Origin: Antarctobacter sediminis
Lineage (GTDB): Bacteria > Pseudomonadota > Alphaproteobacteria > Rhodobacterales > Rhodobacteraceae
Assembly (NCBI RefSeq): GCF_019218285.1
Contig: NZ_JAHUZG010000002.1
Span: 372,001-436,000, forward strand
Direction: 5' to 3'
Length of the DNA stretch: 64,000 bases
In this document: one piece after another, positions 22,515-31,203 of the stretch
Layout: each line of letters begins with the position of its first letter
Numbering within the stretch: position 1 is the first letter of the stretch
Notes under the pieces: model-generated
What the model saw: only the letters and a program-made list of their open reading frames with translations
The model's database searches: none
What the model was told of the DNA's origin: nothing
Translations under genes and position numbers: made by a program

Positions 22515-23027
22515 ATGATTTTGGGACGGGTGATGCCGGCGCTGGTTGCGCTTGCTGCTATGTTGCCGTTGGCGGCCTGCGATACGGCAAAAGGCAATGC
22601 TTCGGGCTTTCGCAAGAATTATTTCGTGGCGCGGTCGGCGCTGGAAGAAGGCGAATACGTGCAGGCCAACCGGCAATACGCCAAGCTGATCGGCAGCGCG
22701 GGCCCTTTCCTGCCCCGGATTCAGTTGGAGTACGCCCATAGCCTGTTGCGCGCCGGCGATTACGCGCAGGCCGCCGATATGGCCGAAGCCATGGCGCTGA
22801 GCAGTCAGGGCGCGGCCAGCGCCGCCGCGCTGGCAGTGGCGGGCACGGCGCGGCACGAACTGGGGTTGGCTGCGCTGGCGCAGGGCGACCGGCAAGGCGG
22901 CAAGGCGCAGTTGCAGCGCGCACAAACCGCCATGGCACAGGTGCTGGACACCCACCCCGAACTTGACCCGCTGGGCGCGCTGGCCGGACGTCAGGCCAGC
23001 ATCTCGGTCCGGCTGAAATCGCTTTGA
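22515..23027 (+). CDS. TPR-repeat lipoprotein divergent from gspC
   Basis: The 170-residue protein starts with a lipoprotein signal peptide whose lipobox is LAAC at about residues 19-22, so the mature protein should be lipid-anchored. The rest is alpha-helical with TPR-like repeats (SALEEGEYVQANRQYAKLI, HSLLRAGDYAQAADMAEAM, GLAALAQGDRQGGKAQLQRA). No enzymatic motif is seen. The ATG has a GAGGA ribosome-binding site. It is divergent from gspC, about 100 bases away, so a role in secretion-system assembly, as with TadD- or PilF-type TPR lipoproteins, is possible but unproven. Confidence 0.75.
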   Translation: MILGRVMPALVALAAMLPLAACDTAKGNASGFRKNYFVARSALEEGEYVQANRQYAKLIGSAGPFLPRIQLEYAHSLLRAGDYAQAADMAEAMALSSQGAASAAALAVAGTARHELGLAALAQGDRQGGKAQLQRAQTAMAQVLDTHPELDPLGALAGRQASISVRLKSL

Positions 23028-23034
23028 TCGCGGT

Positions 23035-24009
23035 CTAGCGCCGCCCCCACCGCGACCGGCGCCCCGGCGCCGGCTGTGCCTTGGCCTGTTCGCGCAGGAA
23101 GACAAAGATCCCCGCCCCGATGATCAGCACACAGCCGGCCCAGGTCGCCGGCACCGGCCATTCGCCAAAGATCATCCACCCCCAGAGGATCGCCAGCGGC
23201 AGACCGATGTATTCAAACGGTGCGATCGTCGCCGCATCGGCCAACCGGTAAGCCGCGCTGAGGCAATAGCCCACGACGCCCGAACACAGGCCCAGCCCCA
23301 GAAAGATCAGCCAGTCGTTCGGCGCGGGCCAACTCCACGCGCGCAACAGGAAGATCAGGCTTTCGTTTTCCACCCCCTCGGCAAACCGACCGTCCCCCGC
23401 GACAAGGAAAAACACCGACGACACGATCAAAAAGGTGCCTTGAATATAGACCGCCAGCGCCGAGGCCCGCGTCGTCATGCCCAGTCGCCGCGTCAGAACC
23501 TGCATCAGCGCATAGAACGCCGCCGCGATTACCGGCAAGGACAGCACCAACCGCGAGACCGACAGATCGGCCTTCCACGGTTCCTGCATGACGATGACAC
23601 CGATCAGGCCGACCACCACGGCCCCGATCCGCAAGGGGCCGACCTTTTCCCCAAGGATCGGGATCGACAGCAGCGTGATCATCAGGGGCGCGACAAAGAA
23701 CATCGCCGTCGCCTGTCCCAGCGGCAGAACCGCGAGGGCGCAAAAATAGGTCATGTTGGACAGGACAACCAACAAACCGCGCAGCAGGTGCAGCCAGGGG
23801 GTACTGGTCTTCAGCAAACCAAGCCCCCCTTCGGCAAAGACAAATCCGAAGGTAAACACAAGCCCGATGGCAGACCGCGTGAACACCATCTGATGCAGGG
23901 GATAGCCGCCCGACAGCAGCTTGATCAGCATATCATTCAGGGAAATCGCGAAGATTCCGATGCAGATGAAAAGGATGCCCAAACCGGGCCGGTTCAATGC
24001 AGAAGTCAT
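23035..24009 (-). CDS. DMT-superfamily (EamA-type) membrane transporter
   Basis: This 324-residue protein has about ten hydrophobic helices arranged as two EamA repeats, the layout of drug/metabolite transporters that export or import small solutes. The first repeat starts MLIKLLSGGYPLHQMVFTR, and the second includes APFEYIGLPLAILWGWMIFGE, the typical second-repeat signature. The C-terminus is basic. The substrate cannot be read from sequence. The gene converges on the TPR lipoprotein gene with an eight-base gap and diverges from the ABC exporter genes, so it is not part of the secretion operons. Confidence 0.88.
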   Translation of the reverse strand: MTSALNRPGLGILFICIGIFAISLNDMLIKLLSGGYPLHQMVFTRSAIGLVFTFGFVFAEGGLGLLKTSTPWLHLLRGLLVVLSNMTYFCALAVLPLGQATAMFFVAPLMITLLSIPILGEKVGPLRIGAVVVGLIGVIVMQEPWKADLSVSRLVLSLPVIAAAFYALMQVLTRRLGMTTRASALAVYIQGTFLIVSSVFFLVAGDGRFAEGVENESLIFLLRAWSWPAPNDWLIFLGLGLCSGVVGYCLSAAYRLADAATIAPFEYIGLPLAILWGWMIFGEWPVPATWAGCVLIIGAGIFVFLREQAKAQPAPGRRSRWGRR

Positions 24010-24142
24010 GCGTATCGCTTAGGTTGTGCCCTGCGACACCGCCCGTCTGTTTGCGACATGCATGGGCACTATGCATTTCTGCTCAATTGCGCATCGCGCC
24101 AAGAAAGTTAGATACCGCGCGTGCGAACAAGGAGGGCGGATC

Positions 24143-25081
24143 ATGCCCATGGTAGACATCCGCGACGTGCGGAAGAAATATGACGGCGGGTTCGAGGCGC
24201 TCAAAGGCGTTTCACTTGCCATTGAAGAAGGTGAAATTCTTGCGCTGCTGGGCCCGAACGGGGCCGGCAAGACGACGCTTATCACCGCCATTTGCGGGAT
24301 CACCCGGATCACCGGCGGCAGCATCGCCGTCGGCGGTCATGACGTGGCCGACAACTATCGGCAGGCACGCAGCCTTGTCGGGCTGGTGCCGCAGGAATTG
24401 AACCTCGAACCTTTCCAGAAGGTCGCCGACGCCGTGCGCTTTTCGCGCGGGTTGTTCGGCAAAAAGGGCGACGAGGCCGTGGTGGAACGCATCCTGCGGC
24501 GGCTGTCGCTGTGGGACAAGCGCGACTCCAAGGTGATCGAACTGTCCGGCGGGATGAAACGCCGCGTTCTGATCGCCAAGGCGCTGGCGCATGAACCGCG
24601 CGTGCTGTTCCTTGACGAACCCACCGCAGGGGTCGACGTCGAGCTGCGCCGCGACATGTGGGACACCGTGCGCGAACTGAAACAGGACGGCGTGACCATC
24701 ATCCTGACCACCCATTACATCGAAGAGGCCGAAGCCATGGCCGACCGCGTAGGTGTCATCAACAAGGGTGAGATCCTGCTGGTCGAGGACAAGGCCAGCC
24801 TGATGGCCCGCATGGGCAAGAAGGAACTGACCATCGATCTGGCCGACCCGGTGGATGCCATCCCCGAAACGATGTCGGACTACGCCCTCAGCCTGTCCGA
24901 GGACGGCACCCGGCTGACCTACAGCTATGACACCGGCGCCGATCGCACCGGCATTGGCCGGCTCATGGGGCTTCTGACCGAAAGCGGGCTGCGGGTGCGC
25001 GACGTGCACACGGCCCAGAACTCTCTCGAAGACATCTTCGTCGATCTCGTCGCCGCACAGGAACAGGAGGCCCGGGCATGA
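24143..25081 (+). CDS. ABC-2 type exporter, ATP-binding protein
   Basis: This 312-residue ATPase energises export by the following permease. Motifs in order: Walker [10 protein letters not shown] (about residue 38), Q-loop [13 protein letters not shown] signature LSGGMKRR, Walker [12 protein letters not shown] and the switch His in [10 protein letters not shown]. The C-terminal ~85-residue extension is typical of the DrrA/CcmA-like exporter ATPases. The ATG was chosen for its perfect AGGAGG ribosome-binding site. It overlaps the permease start as ATGA. The substrate is unknown: a drug, lipid or polysaccharide are all possible. Confidence 0.93.
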   Translation: MPMVDIRDVRKKYDGGFEALKGVSLAIEEGEILALLGPNGAGKTTLITAICGITRITGGSIAVGGHDVADNYRQARSLVGLVPQELNLEPFQKVADAVRFSRGLFGKKGDEAVVERILRRLSLWDKRDSKVIELSGGMKRRVLIAKALAHEPRVLFLDEPTAGVDVELRRDMWDTVRELKQDGVTIILTTHYIEEAEAMADRVGVINKGEILLVEDKASLMARMGKKELTIDLADPVDAIPETMSDYALSLSEDGTRLTYSYDTGADRTGIGRLMGLLTESGLRVRDVHTAQNSLEDIFVDLVAAQEQEARA

Positions 25082-25839
25082 ATCTTCCCGCTGTCCTAGC
25101 CATCTACCGCTTTGAAATGGTGCGGTTCTTCCGCACCATCCTGCAAAGTTTCGTTTCGCCGGTGATTTCGACCTCGCTGTATTTCGTCGTCTTCGGCGCG
25201 GCCATCGGTTCGCGCATCGACGAGGTCGAGGGGGTCAGCTATGGTGCCTTCATCGTGCCCGGTCTTGTTATGCTCTCGGTCATGACGCAGGCGATCTCGA
25301 ACGCCAGTTTCGCGATCTATTTTCCCAAGTTCATTGGCACCATCTACGAACTGCTCTCGGCCCCGATCAACTTCCTTGAGATCGTGCTGGGCTATGTCGG
25401 CGCGGCGGCGACCAAGGCGCTGTTCATCGGGATCGTGATCCTTGGCACCTCGGCCTTTTTCGTCGACCTCGAAATCCAGCACCCCGGCGCGATGCTGGCT
25501 TTTCTTGTGCTGACCTGCATCAGCTTTTCGCTGTTGGGCTTTATCATCGGCATCTGGGCGCGCAGTTTTGAGCAGTTGCAGCTTGTGCCGCTTCTGGTGG
25601 TGACGCCGCTGGTCTTTCTTGGTGGCAGCTTTTACTCGATCAACATGCTGCCGCCGGCCTGGCAGACGGTGGCCTATTTCAACCCGGTGGTCTACCTGGT
25701 GTCCGGTTTCCGCTGGTCCTTCTTTGGCCTGTCGGATGTGCCAATCGCGGTCAGCCTGCTGGCGATTGCCGGGTTCACTGCAATCTGTCTGGCGGCGATC
25801 TGGTGGATCTTCCGCACTGGCTGGCGCATCCGGTCGTAA
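25078..25839 (+). CDS. ABC-2 type exporter, permease protein
   Basis: This 253-residue protein has six predicted membrane helices and the ABC-2 permease signature around the last three ([22 protein letters not shown], then [15 protein letters not shown]). It forms the membrane channel for the preceding ATPase and is translationally coupled to it. Together they form a two-gene exporter sitting between the two halves of the type II secretion locus. A hairpin that overlaps the end of gspM follows. Confidence 0.93.
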   Translation: MNLPAVLAIYRFEMVRFFRTILQSFVSPVISTSLYFVVFGAAIGSRIDEVEGVSYGAFIVPGLVMLSVMTQAISNASFAIYFPKFIGTIYELLSAPINFLEIVLGYVGAAATKALFIGIVILGTSAFFVDLEIQHPGAMLAFLVLTCISFSLLGFIIGIWARSFEQLQLVPLLVVTPLVFLGGSFYSINMLPPAWQTVAYFNPVVYLVSGFRWSFFGLSDVPIAVSLLAIAGFTAICLAAIWWIFRTGWRIRS

Positions 25840-25846
25840 TACTGCG

Positions 25847-25871
25847 GCCCGGGGGCGATCAGCCCTCGGGC
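25847..25871. terminator. Hairpin between convergent ABC permease and gspM genes
   Basis: GCCCGGGGGC and GCCCTCGGGC pair over ten bases (one G-T wobble or mismatch) around the loop GATCA. The arm includes the gspM stop codon. It lacks a T tract, so it may be a weak bidirectional terminator or simply an mRNA 3'-end stabiliser. Confidence 0.45.
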
Positions 25872-26347
25872 ACCACCTCGATCCGCGCGTCTACAAGGCC
25901 TTCTTCAGCGCCCCGATCGATGCGGAAGGCCGCGAACCGGTAGCCCCAGACCGGTTCAATCTGCGTCAGCCATGCAATCAACCGGTCAAAGCTGACGCCT
26001 TCGAACCGCATCTCGATCCCTTCACCCTGTCGCGCCGACAGCGTGGCGACCCGGTCCGCCAGCCCGGCCCCGGCAAGGCTGCGCTGCACCGCTGCCAAGC
26101 CGATCGGGGCGACCGGCTCCGGCCCCGAGGCATTGCGCAGCATCTGGGCATCCCCGGCCCGCGCCGTGACCCAAGCCTCAAGTGCGCGCGCCTCGATCAG
26201 CGCGGCTTCGGCCCCGGCCCGCCGTTCGGAAAGGGGCCACAACAGGCCCACCCCGGCACCGCAGATCAACACCAGCGCCATGACCAGCAACAGGCCGCGT
26301 TCGCGCGCGGTCAGCCGCAGCAGCTGTTCCACGATCCCGCCCGTCAT
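25859..26347 (-). CDS. gspM: Type II secretion protein GspM
   Basis: The 162-residue protein has a short cytoplasmic start, one membrane helix (about residues 18-38, LLLVMALVLICGAGVGLLW) and a periplasmic ferredoxin-like domain, the layout of GspM, which stabilises GspL and the assembly platform. The RLTARERGLLLVM start is characteristic. It is last in the G-to-M block, and its ATG overlaps the gspL stop as ATGA. The sequence family is poorly conserved, so the call rests strongly on position. Confidence 0.88.
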   Translation of the reverse strand: MTGGIVEQLLRLTARERGLLLVMALVLICGAGVGLLWPLSERRAGAEAALIEARALEAWVTARAGDAQMLRNASGPEPVAPIGLAAVQRSLAGAGLADRVATLSARQGEGIEMRFEGVSFDRLIAWLTQIEPVWGYRFAAFRIDRGAEEGLVDARIEVVPEG

Positions 26348-27507
26348 CCGCCCTGCTCCGGTTCCGCGACGGTCAGATCCGCCTCAACGCTGCCACCGCT
26401 GCCCAGCCGTGCGTCGCGGATAGAAACCCGCAAGCCCCCGGCGGCAAGCGCCTCGACCAACGCATCCACAGCAGCGAAATCGCCCATTTCCACCCCAAGG
26501 CGCAGACCTTCGCCCGGCGTCCAGTCCACGGATTGCAGGCGCGCCTCCGCCCCGGACAACACCGGCGCCGCGTCGGCAAACAGGTCAAGCGGCGATGCCT
26601 GCCCGCTGTCGGCACGCAATTGGCCACGCTGTTCCGCCAGTGCGCGCGCCACCTGCACCCGCAAGTCAAGGATCGGGCCGGCGGGCAGGAATTCGGCCCT
26701 TGTGATCTCGACCGACCGCGCCGTCAGCGCCACTGTCTCTTGTTCGACGGCCCGGATCACCGTCATCTGCGCCGCAGCCCAAAGCGCCGCCGCGACGGCC
26801 CCTGTCAGCACGGGCCATTGCCAGACACGCACTTGCCGACGCAACCGTGTCCGCGAGGCCTGCGGATCGGCGCGCAGGTCCAACGCCGCCTCGCCCCGCG
26901 CAAAGGCCCGCGCATCAGGGTCCGGCTGTGTTTGCCATTCAATGCCTTTATCGGCCAGCAAAGCCTCGAAGGCAGGCAAAGGCGGACCAAGACGCACGAC
27001 CTTGCCCGGCACGTTTCCGTCCGCAATGATACGGGTCGCTTGCAGGCACAAAGCGGCCTCGGTGGTGGTCACACCGTCGTGCGGGCCAAACCGGGCCCGA
27101 ACCCGGGACGGAGAACCGCTGACGCTCCAGTCGCCCTTGGCTACCGGCAGGGCAAGATAGTCCGGCAAGATCGCAACGCAACGCCCCCCTGCTTTGGCGC
27201 GCCATTGGTCCAGAACGTCGCGCTCCGTCACCAAAACGCGCGTCCAGCTTTCTGCCTCTCCCTCCAGCGCGAAAGGCCGCATCTGCGTTGCCCCGGCGCG
27301 CGCGCCCATCACGTCTGCCAGTTGCCGTTGCGCCACCTGTTCGCGTGCCGCCCCACGGACACCCGGTGGCAAATCCAGCAGCAACAGCGGCACTTGTTCG
27401 CCCGGCACCAAAGCCACGTACCGCCCACGCGGCTGCGGCCCGGAAATGGGCGCCGTGGGCAGGCCGGGATCGGTCGGCAGGAATGCAGGGTCCGCGCGTT
27501 CAGTCAT
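26344..27507 (-). CDS. gspL: Type II secretion protein GspL
   Basis: This 387-residue bitopic protein recruits GspE to the membrane. It has an N-terminal cytoplasmic actin-like domain (about 1-225, with RYVALVPGEQVPLLLLDLP and a VAILPDYLALP strand), one membrane helix (about 245-265) and a periplasmic ferredoxin-like domain. The ATG overlaps the gspK stop by eight bases. In-frame codons upstream lie inside gspK and are not part of this gene. Confidence 0.9.
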   Translation of the reverse strand: MTERADPAFLPTDPGLPTAPISGPQPRGRYVALVPGEQVPLLLLDLPPGVRGAAREQVAQRQLADVMGARAGATQMRPFALEGEAESWTRVLVTERDVLDQWRAKAGGRCVAILPDYLALPVAKGDWSVSGSPSRVRARFGPHDGVTTTEAALCLQATRIIADGNVPGKVVRLGPPLPAFEALLADKGIEWQTQPDPDARAFARGEAALDLRADPQASRTRLRRQVRVWQWPVLTGAVAAALWAAAQMTVIRAVEQETVALTARSVEITRAEFLPAGPILDLRVQVARALAEQRGQLRADSGQASPLDLFADAAPVLSGAEARLQSVDWTPGEGLRLGVEMGDFAAVDALVEALAAGGLRVSIRDARLGSGGSVEADLTVAEPEQGG

Positions 27508-28381
27508 CGGGCCGACGATAATCGACCCGCACACCAACGGGAAGCGGTTGCCGGAAAAGGATGCTTTGCCGCGCAAGCTGCCGTCCTTCGAACTCGACCC
27601 TCGCACGGGCAAGGAACCAGTCGCTGCCGGTGCCCAGACGGGTGTCATCCAAATCGGCCGCGACCGCGGGCGGCAGGGCCAAAAGGAAATCGGACACCGA
27701 GGCAAAGGGCCGCCGCGCCCGTTCCGCCGCCAGGGCCTGCGCCTGCGCGACCGAAAGGCCCGGCACCCATGCGGCAAGAACCTCGGGCGGGGCGGTGTTT
27801 ACATTCAGGCGGCTGTCGCTTGGCAGGGCCGCCATCAAGGGTTCTAACCGTTGGAACTGACGATCCGTCAGTCCCGGCAGGGCGCGAAGCTGGCGCAAAT
27901 CCTTGACCGGCCCTCCCCTCGGCAAGACATCACCGAAACCGGCGGTGCCGACTGGCCCACCCGGCGACAGAAAGGCCCGGATCGCTGCGGCACCGTCCTG
28001 CGACAGGCCCAAGGTTGCAAGAAGACGGGCAAAAGCCTCTTGCGCCTGCGCATCCTCCGGCACCGCCAGCCAGTTGACATTGAACCGGCCTTGCAGGTCC
28101 TCCACTCCGCCGGAAATCCTGCTGCGGTCCAACGTGGCCTGCACGATTGGCTGCGCCCATGTTTCGCCAAGGTGGTCGGTGGGTCCGGGGTCGGCCTCCA
28201 GCAGCGTAGCCGCCAACGCATCAAACGCATCAAGATAGGCCTCGCCCTGCCCTGTCCCCTGCCATGCCAACTGGCGCTGTACGCTCATCTCTGCCCTCAC
28301 CAAAAGGACCAGAGCCGCCGCGGCAAGCGCCCCCACAAGAACCAGAGCATTCACCAGAACAAAGCCGCGCTGCGCCCTCAT
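27500..28381 (-). CDS. gspK: Type II secretion minor pseudopilin GspK
   Basis: GspK is the large minor pseudopilin at the pseudopilus tip. The 293-residue protein begins with a short positively charged leader (MRAQRG) followed by FVLVNALVLVGALAAAALVLLVRAE. The usual +5 Glu is missing, as is typical of GspK. A large alpha-helical domain with an SRLNVNTAPPEVLAAW helix-hairpin-helix-like motif follows. Its ATG overlaps the gspJ stop (ATGA). Confidence 0.93.
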   Translation of the reverse strand: MRAQRGFVLVNALVLVGALAAAALVLLVRAEMSVQRQLAWQGTGQGEAYLDAFDALAATLLEADPGPTDHLGETWAQPIVQATLDRSRISGGVEDLQGRFNVNWLAVPEDAQAQEAFARLLATLGLSQDGAAAIRAFLSPGGPVGTAGFGDVLPRGGPVKDLRQLRALPGLTDRQFQRLEPLMAALPSDSRLNVNTAPPEVLAAWVPGLSVAQAQALAAERARRPFASVSDFLLALPPAVAADLDDTRLGTGSDWFLARARVEFEGRQLARQSILFRQPLPVGVRVDYRRPDD

Positions 28382-29025
28382 GGCAGGACCTCCAGCAGGC
28401 GGATCTCGCCCAGAGTCTCGATCGAAAACAGCAATTCTACCGCGGTGGGCAGCCCGTCGCCGTAGCGGTTCGCCACCAGCGCAAAACTGCGGTCTTCGTC
28501 CCCCGGTGCGGTGCCAGTCACAGGAACGGGCGCGCCTGCTTCGATCCCGTCGATCCATCCCTGCCCTTTGCGGAAACTGCGCAGGCGGAAGGCCGAGACC
28601 CCGGTCAACAGGATCCGATCCGAACTGCGCAAACCGGCCTGCGACGGTTCCGTTACCGGCCATGCGGCGCGCGACAGCGTGCCCGCCGCCCGGTCAAAGC
28701 GCCACTCGACACGCTGAAACGGTGCAGCGTCCGGGGCCAGCGCCGAAACCGTCAGCCCCATGCGCGCACCTCCGGCGTCCAGCGACAGCGCCGATTGCGG
28801 CGGACCATCCGGCGGGTAGAACAGGACCGGCGCGGCCCGGTCCAGATCCGTTCGCAACAGTGCCAGCGTCACCGCAAGCGCACGGTCGCGATCATCCCGC
28901 CCGGTCAAAGCGTCACGGGTGCGGATGGTCCCGTTCAGGGTCTGCATCCCCATCACTGCGACCAAGGAAAACAGCGCCATTGCGACGACCAGTTCGATCA
29001 GGGACAATCCGCGTGTTCCCCTCAT
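28378..29025 (-). CDS. gspJ: Type II secretion minor pseudopilin GspJ
   Basis: This is a 215-residue minor pseudopilin of the tip complex with GspI and GspK. The prepilin motif is MRGTRG followed by LSLIELVVAMALFSLVAVMG, with cleavage expected after the Gly and a Glu at mature position 5. A beta-rich C-terminal domain follows. It starts by overlapping the gspI stop as ATGA and ends by overlapping gspK, consistent with a single operon transcript. Confidence 0.92.
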   Translation of the reverse strand: MRGTRGLSLIELVVAMALFSLVAVMGMQTLNGTIRTRDALTGRDDRDRALAVTLALLRTDLDRAAPVLFYPPDGPPQSALSLDAGGARMGLTVSALAPDAAPFQRVEWRFDRAAGTLSRAAWPVTEPSQAGLRSSDRILLTGVSAFRLRSFRKGQGWIDGIEAGAPVPVTGTAPGDEDRSFALVANRYGDGLPTAVELLFSIETLGEIRLLEVLP

Positions 29026-29390
29026 CGCACGCCCCCTCCTGCGGGCAGGAACGTGACCAGCACCGCGCCCGGCCCCTCGGAAGAGGTCACGACAATGTCG
29101 GCCCGGATCAGGCCCGCCGCCGTTGTCCGGCGGCGTGTTTCGATGCGGAAATCATAGGGGCCAAGCCGCACCGTATCCGGCAAGCTCCCGGCTTCGGGCA
29201 GGCGCAAGGCTTCGGCGCGGTTTTCGGCGGCAAGCTGCGCCAGAACGCGCGGGCCCGCCCCGCCCAGCACCAGCCGCGCTTGCCCGGTGGCCTTTAGCGT
29301 TGCCAGTGTCCCAAGCGACAAGACGGCAATGGCAATCACCAGTTCCAGCAGGGTCAGCCCCCGCGTCGCGCGGCCTACCCTTCGGCGCAT
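29022..29390 (-). CDS. gspI: Type II secretion minor pseudopilin GspI
   Basis: The short 122-residue pseudopilin has leader MRRRVGRATRG and the prepilin stretch LTLLELVIAIAVLSLGTLA with Glu at +5. Its length and the RAEALRLP segment (compare the ANRAEALR-type sequences) fit GspI, the core of the minor pseudopilin complex. The chosen ATG lies 16 bases inside the end of gspH. Confidence 0.9.
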   Translation of the reverse strand: MRRRVGRATRGLTLLELVIAIAVLSLGTLATLKATGQARLVLGGAGPRVLAQLAAENRAEALRLPEAGSLPDTVRLGPYDFRIETRRRTTAAGLIRADIVVTSSEGPGAVLVTFLPAGGGVR

Positions 29391-29830
29391 GTCAAATCGC
29401 TCCAGCCGTCGCTGATGCAGCGCCACGTGGTGCCGCGCGTCCGAAAGGTGACCGCAAAGGCGCTGGCCCGGCCATCGGCACCCAGTCGGATCGGCGGTCC
29501 TTGCAAGGGGAGCGGCTCGGACAGCACAAGGCTTGCCCGTCCGCGCCATTCATGCAGAAGCTGGCCCGGCTCCCAGCCCTCGGGACCGCGCCGTGACAGG
29601 CGAACCTCCGTGGGTGTGACCTCCAGCCCGTGTTCGGCCCGCGCCATCACCGCCAAAGCCCAGGTCTGTTGAAACGCCTGCCGAAATCTCTGGGCATCAC
29701 GTTCGGCCCCCGTAACCGCCCCGCCGGTCGACAGGCCTACGCCAACGGCAAGCACCGCCAGAACAGCCACCGAGACCATGACTTCAAGCAGGCTGAACCC
29801 CGCGTCGCCGGATCTCAGCCCTGCGTCCAC
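29375..29830 (-). CDS. gspH: Type II secretion minor pseudopilin GspH
   Basis: This 151-residue minor pseudopilin has the cleavage motif DAG followed by FSLLEVMVSVAVLAVLAVGVG, then a beta-rich domain ending in WRCISDGWSDLTC. No ATG precedes the prepilin motif in a sensible place. The best start is a GTG (VDAGLRSGDAG) that overlaps the gspG stop by 16 bases, with a weak ribosome-binding site, so translation is probably coupled to gspG. The two C-terminal Cys may form a disulfide. Confidence 0.86.
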   Translation of the reverse strand: MDAGLRSGDAGFSLLEVMVSVAVLAVLAVGVGLSTGGAVTGAERDAQRFRQAFQQTWALAVMARAEHGLEVTPTEVRLSRRGPEGWEPGQLLHEWRGRASLVLSEPLPLQGPPIRLGADGRASAFAVTFRTRGTTWRCISDGWSDLTCAEG

Positions 29831-30270
29831 GAGCCGATGTCCGCATCCGCGCCCGTCCCGCCGGGCACACCATCCGCTCCGTAGGTGAAGACGTCGAAAT
29901 CGCCGTGAACTCCGGGCTGAAGATACTGATACGGACGCCCCCATGGATCCTGCGGCACCCGATCCATGTACCCGCCCGTGGCCCAGTTCTGCGGCACCGG
30001 CTCGGACGCGGGCCGCGTCACCAGCGCCGCCAGCCCCTGATCGGTGGTCGGATAGCGGAAATTGTCCAGACGGTAGAGGTTGATGGCGGCCTGTATGGCT
30101 GCGATGTCCGATTGCGCGCGGGCGGCGCGGGCCTGATCCGGCCGGTCGATCACACGCGGCACGATGACCAGCGCGAGGATCGACAGGATCACCACCACGA
30201 CCATCAGTTCCAGCAGGGAAAACCCCGCGTCGGCGGGGCGGCGCGGCATGGCCTGTGATGTTTCGCTCAT
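29815..30270 (-). CDS. gspG: Type II secretion major pseudopilin GspG
   Basis: GspG is the major subunit of the pseudopilus piston. The 151-residue protein has leader MSETSQAMPRRPADAG and the prepilin helix FSLLELMVVVVILSILALV, then the diagnostic block LDNFRYPTTDQGLAALV and PWGRPYQYLQPG near the calcium-binding loop (YGADGVPGG). It is first in the G-H-I-J-K-L-M block and diverges from the prepilin peptidase gene, so the 118-base gap should hold promoters for both. Confidence 0.96.
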   Translation of the reverse strand: MSETSQAMPRRPADAGFSLLELMVVVVILSILALVIVPRVIDRPDQARAARAQSDIAAIQAAINLYRLDNFRYPTTDQGLAALVTRPASEPVPQNWATGGYMDRVPQDPWGRPYQYLQPGVHGDFDVFTYGADGVPGGTGADADIGSWTQG

Positions 30271-30388
30271 ATGCTCCCCTGCGCCGCTGACGTGGCGCCC
30301 TCTTGACGTTTTGGCGTGATCCTAGACAGAAACCCCGGGTCAGACAATCGCCGCCGCACGCAGGGCGGGTGGGGCGCGGAGGACCGGC

Positions 30389-31123
30389 ATGACAGGGTTC
30401 TGGACAGTGTTTCTTTTGCTGGTCTCACCGGCCATCGGCTCCTTTCTAGGTGTGCTGGTGGATCGACTACCGCGCGGGGAGAATGTGATCCTGTCGCCAT
30501 CGCGCTGCCGATCCTGCAAGACGCGGCTGAGCCTGCGGGACCTTGTGCCGCTGCTGTCCTACCCGCTTTTGCGGGGGCGCTGCCGCCATTGCGATGCCGC
30601 CATCCCCGGTTGGCTTTGGTTGATGGAACTCGCCGCGACCGGTCTTGCCGGTCTTGCCATCCTGCGCGGCGGCACGGCGTGGGACATCTGGTGCGCGGCG
30701 GCTTTGCTGTGGTTGCTGCTGGCTCTTGCGGTTTCAGACCTCCGCAGTTTCCGCCTGCCGGATGCATTGACTGCCGCGCTGGCCGCGCTGTGCCTTGGCG
30801 CGGCGCTGGCCCAAGGTGTCTTTCTTCTGGCGCTCGCGGGCGGGCTGATCGGTGCGGGCAGCTTTTTGGCCCTCCGGATCGCCTATCACAGCTTGCGCGG
30901 CCGCGAGGGGCTGGGCCTTGGCGACGTCAAGTTGATGGCCGGTCTGGGCGCGCTGACCGGCCCGTTCGACCTGCCATTGCTGGTGCTGATTGCCGCGCTG
31001 ACCGCGCTGGCCGCCGCCGTGATCCGGGTCGGAAAACTCAACCGACAGGTGGCGCTGCCCTTTGGAGCGGCACTGGCTGTGTCGGGCGCTTTCCTCTGGC
31101 TGTTTGAAAAAACGCTGCTCTAG
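30389..31123 (+). CDS. gspO: Prepilin peptidase / N-methyltransferase GspO (A24 aspartyl protease)
   Basis: The 244-residue polytopic membrane enzyme cleaves the leaders of GspG-K and N-methylates the new N-termini. It has the two zinc-binding CxxC pairs (CRSC near residue 41, CRHC near 65), the first catalytic Asp in VSDLRSFRLPD (about 117) and the second in GLGLGDVKLMAGLG (about 180). The N-terminal part SPAIGSFLGVLVDRLPRG is typical. It is transcribed divergently from gspG and completes the secretion locus. Confidence 0.95.
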   Translation: MTGFWTVFLLLVSPAIGSFLGVLVDRLPRGENVILSPSRCRSCKTRLSLRDLVPLLSYPLLRGRCRHCDAAIPGWLWLMELAATGLAGLAILRGGTAWDIWCAAALLWLLLALAVSDLRSFRLPDALTAALAALCLGAALAQGVFLLALAGGLIGAGSFLALRIAYHSLRGREGLGLGDVKLMAGLGALTGPFDLPLLVLIAALTALAAAVIRVGKLNRQVALPFGAALAVSGAFLWLFEKTLL

Positions 31124-31203
31124 GCGCGCTTCTCCTCTCGCACATCGCGTCAGGATCGCTAGGATCGCCCCACCCCGACACTGATCGCGACAACGGAGCC
31201 GCC

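Noticed and set aside
24026-24142. 39-codon upstream extension of the ABC ATPase
   Set aside because: The ATG at 24143 has a perfect AGGAGG site and begins directly at the nucleotide-binding domain.
23035-25839. The DMT and ABC transporter genes as a mobile insertion in the gsp locus
   Set aside because: No flanking direct repeats, transposase, tRNA or clear change of base composition was seen, so insertion by a mobile element is not supported.
27508-27777. N-terminal extension of GspL upstream of 27507
   Set aside because: The extension overlaps gspK and is Arg/Pro-rich. The ATG at 27507 follows the normal overlapping operon arrangement.
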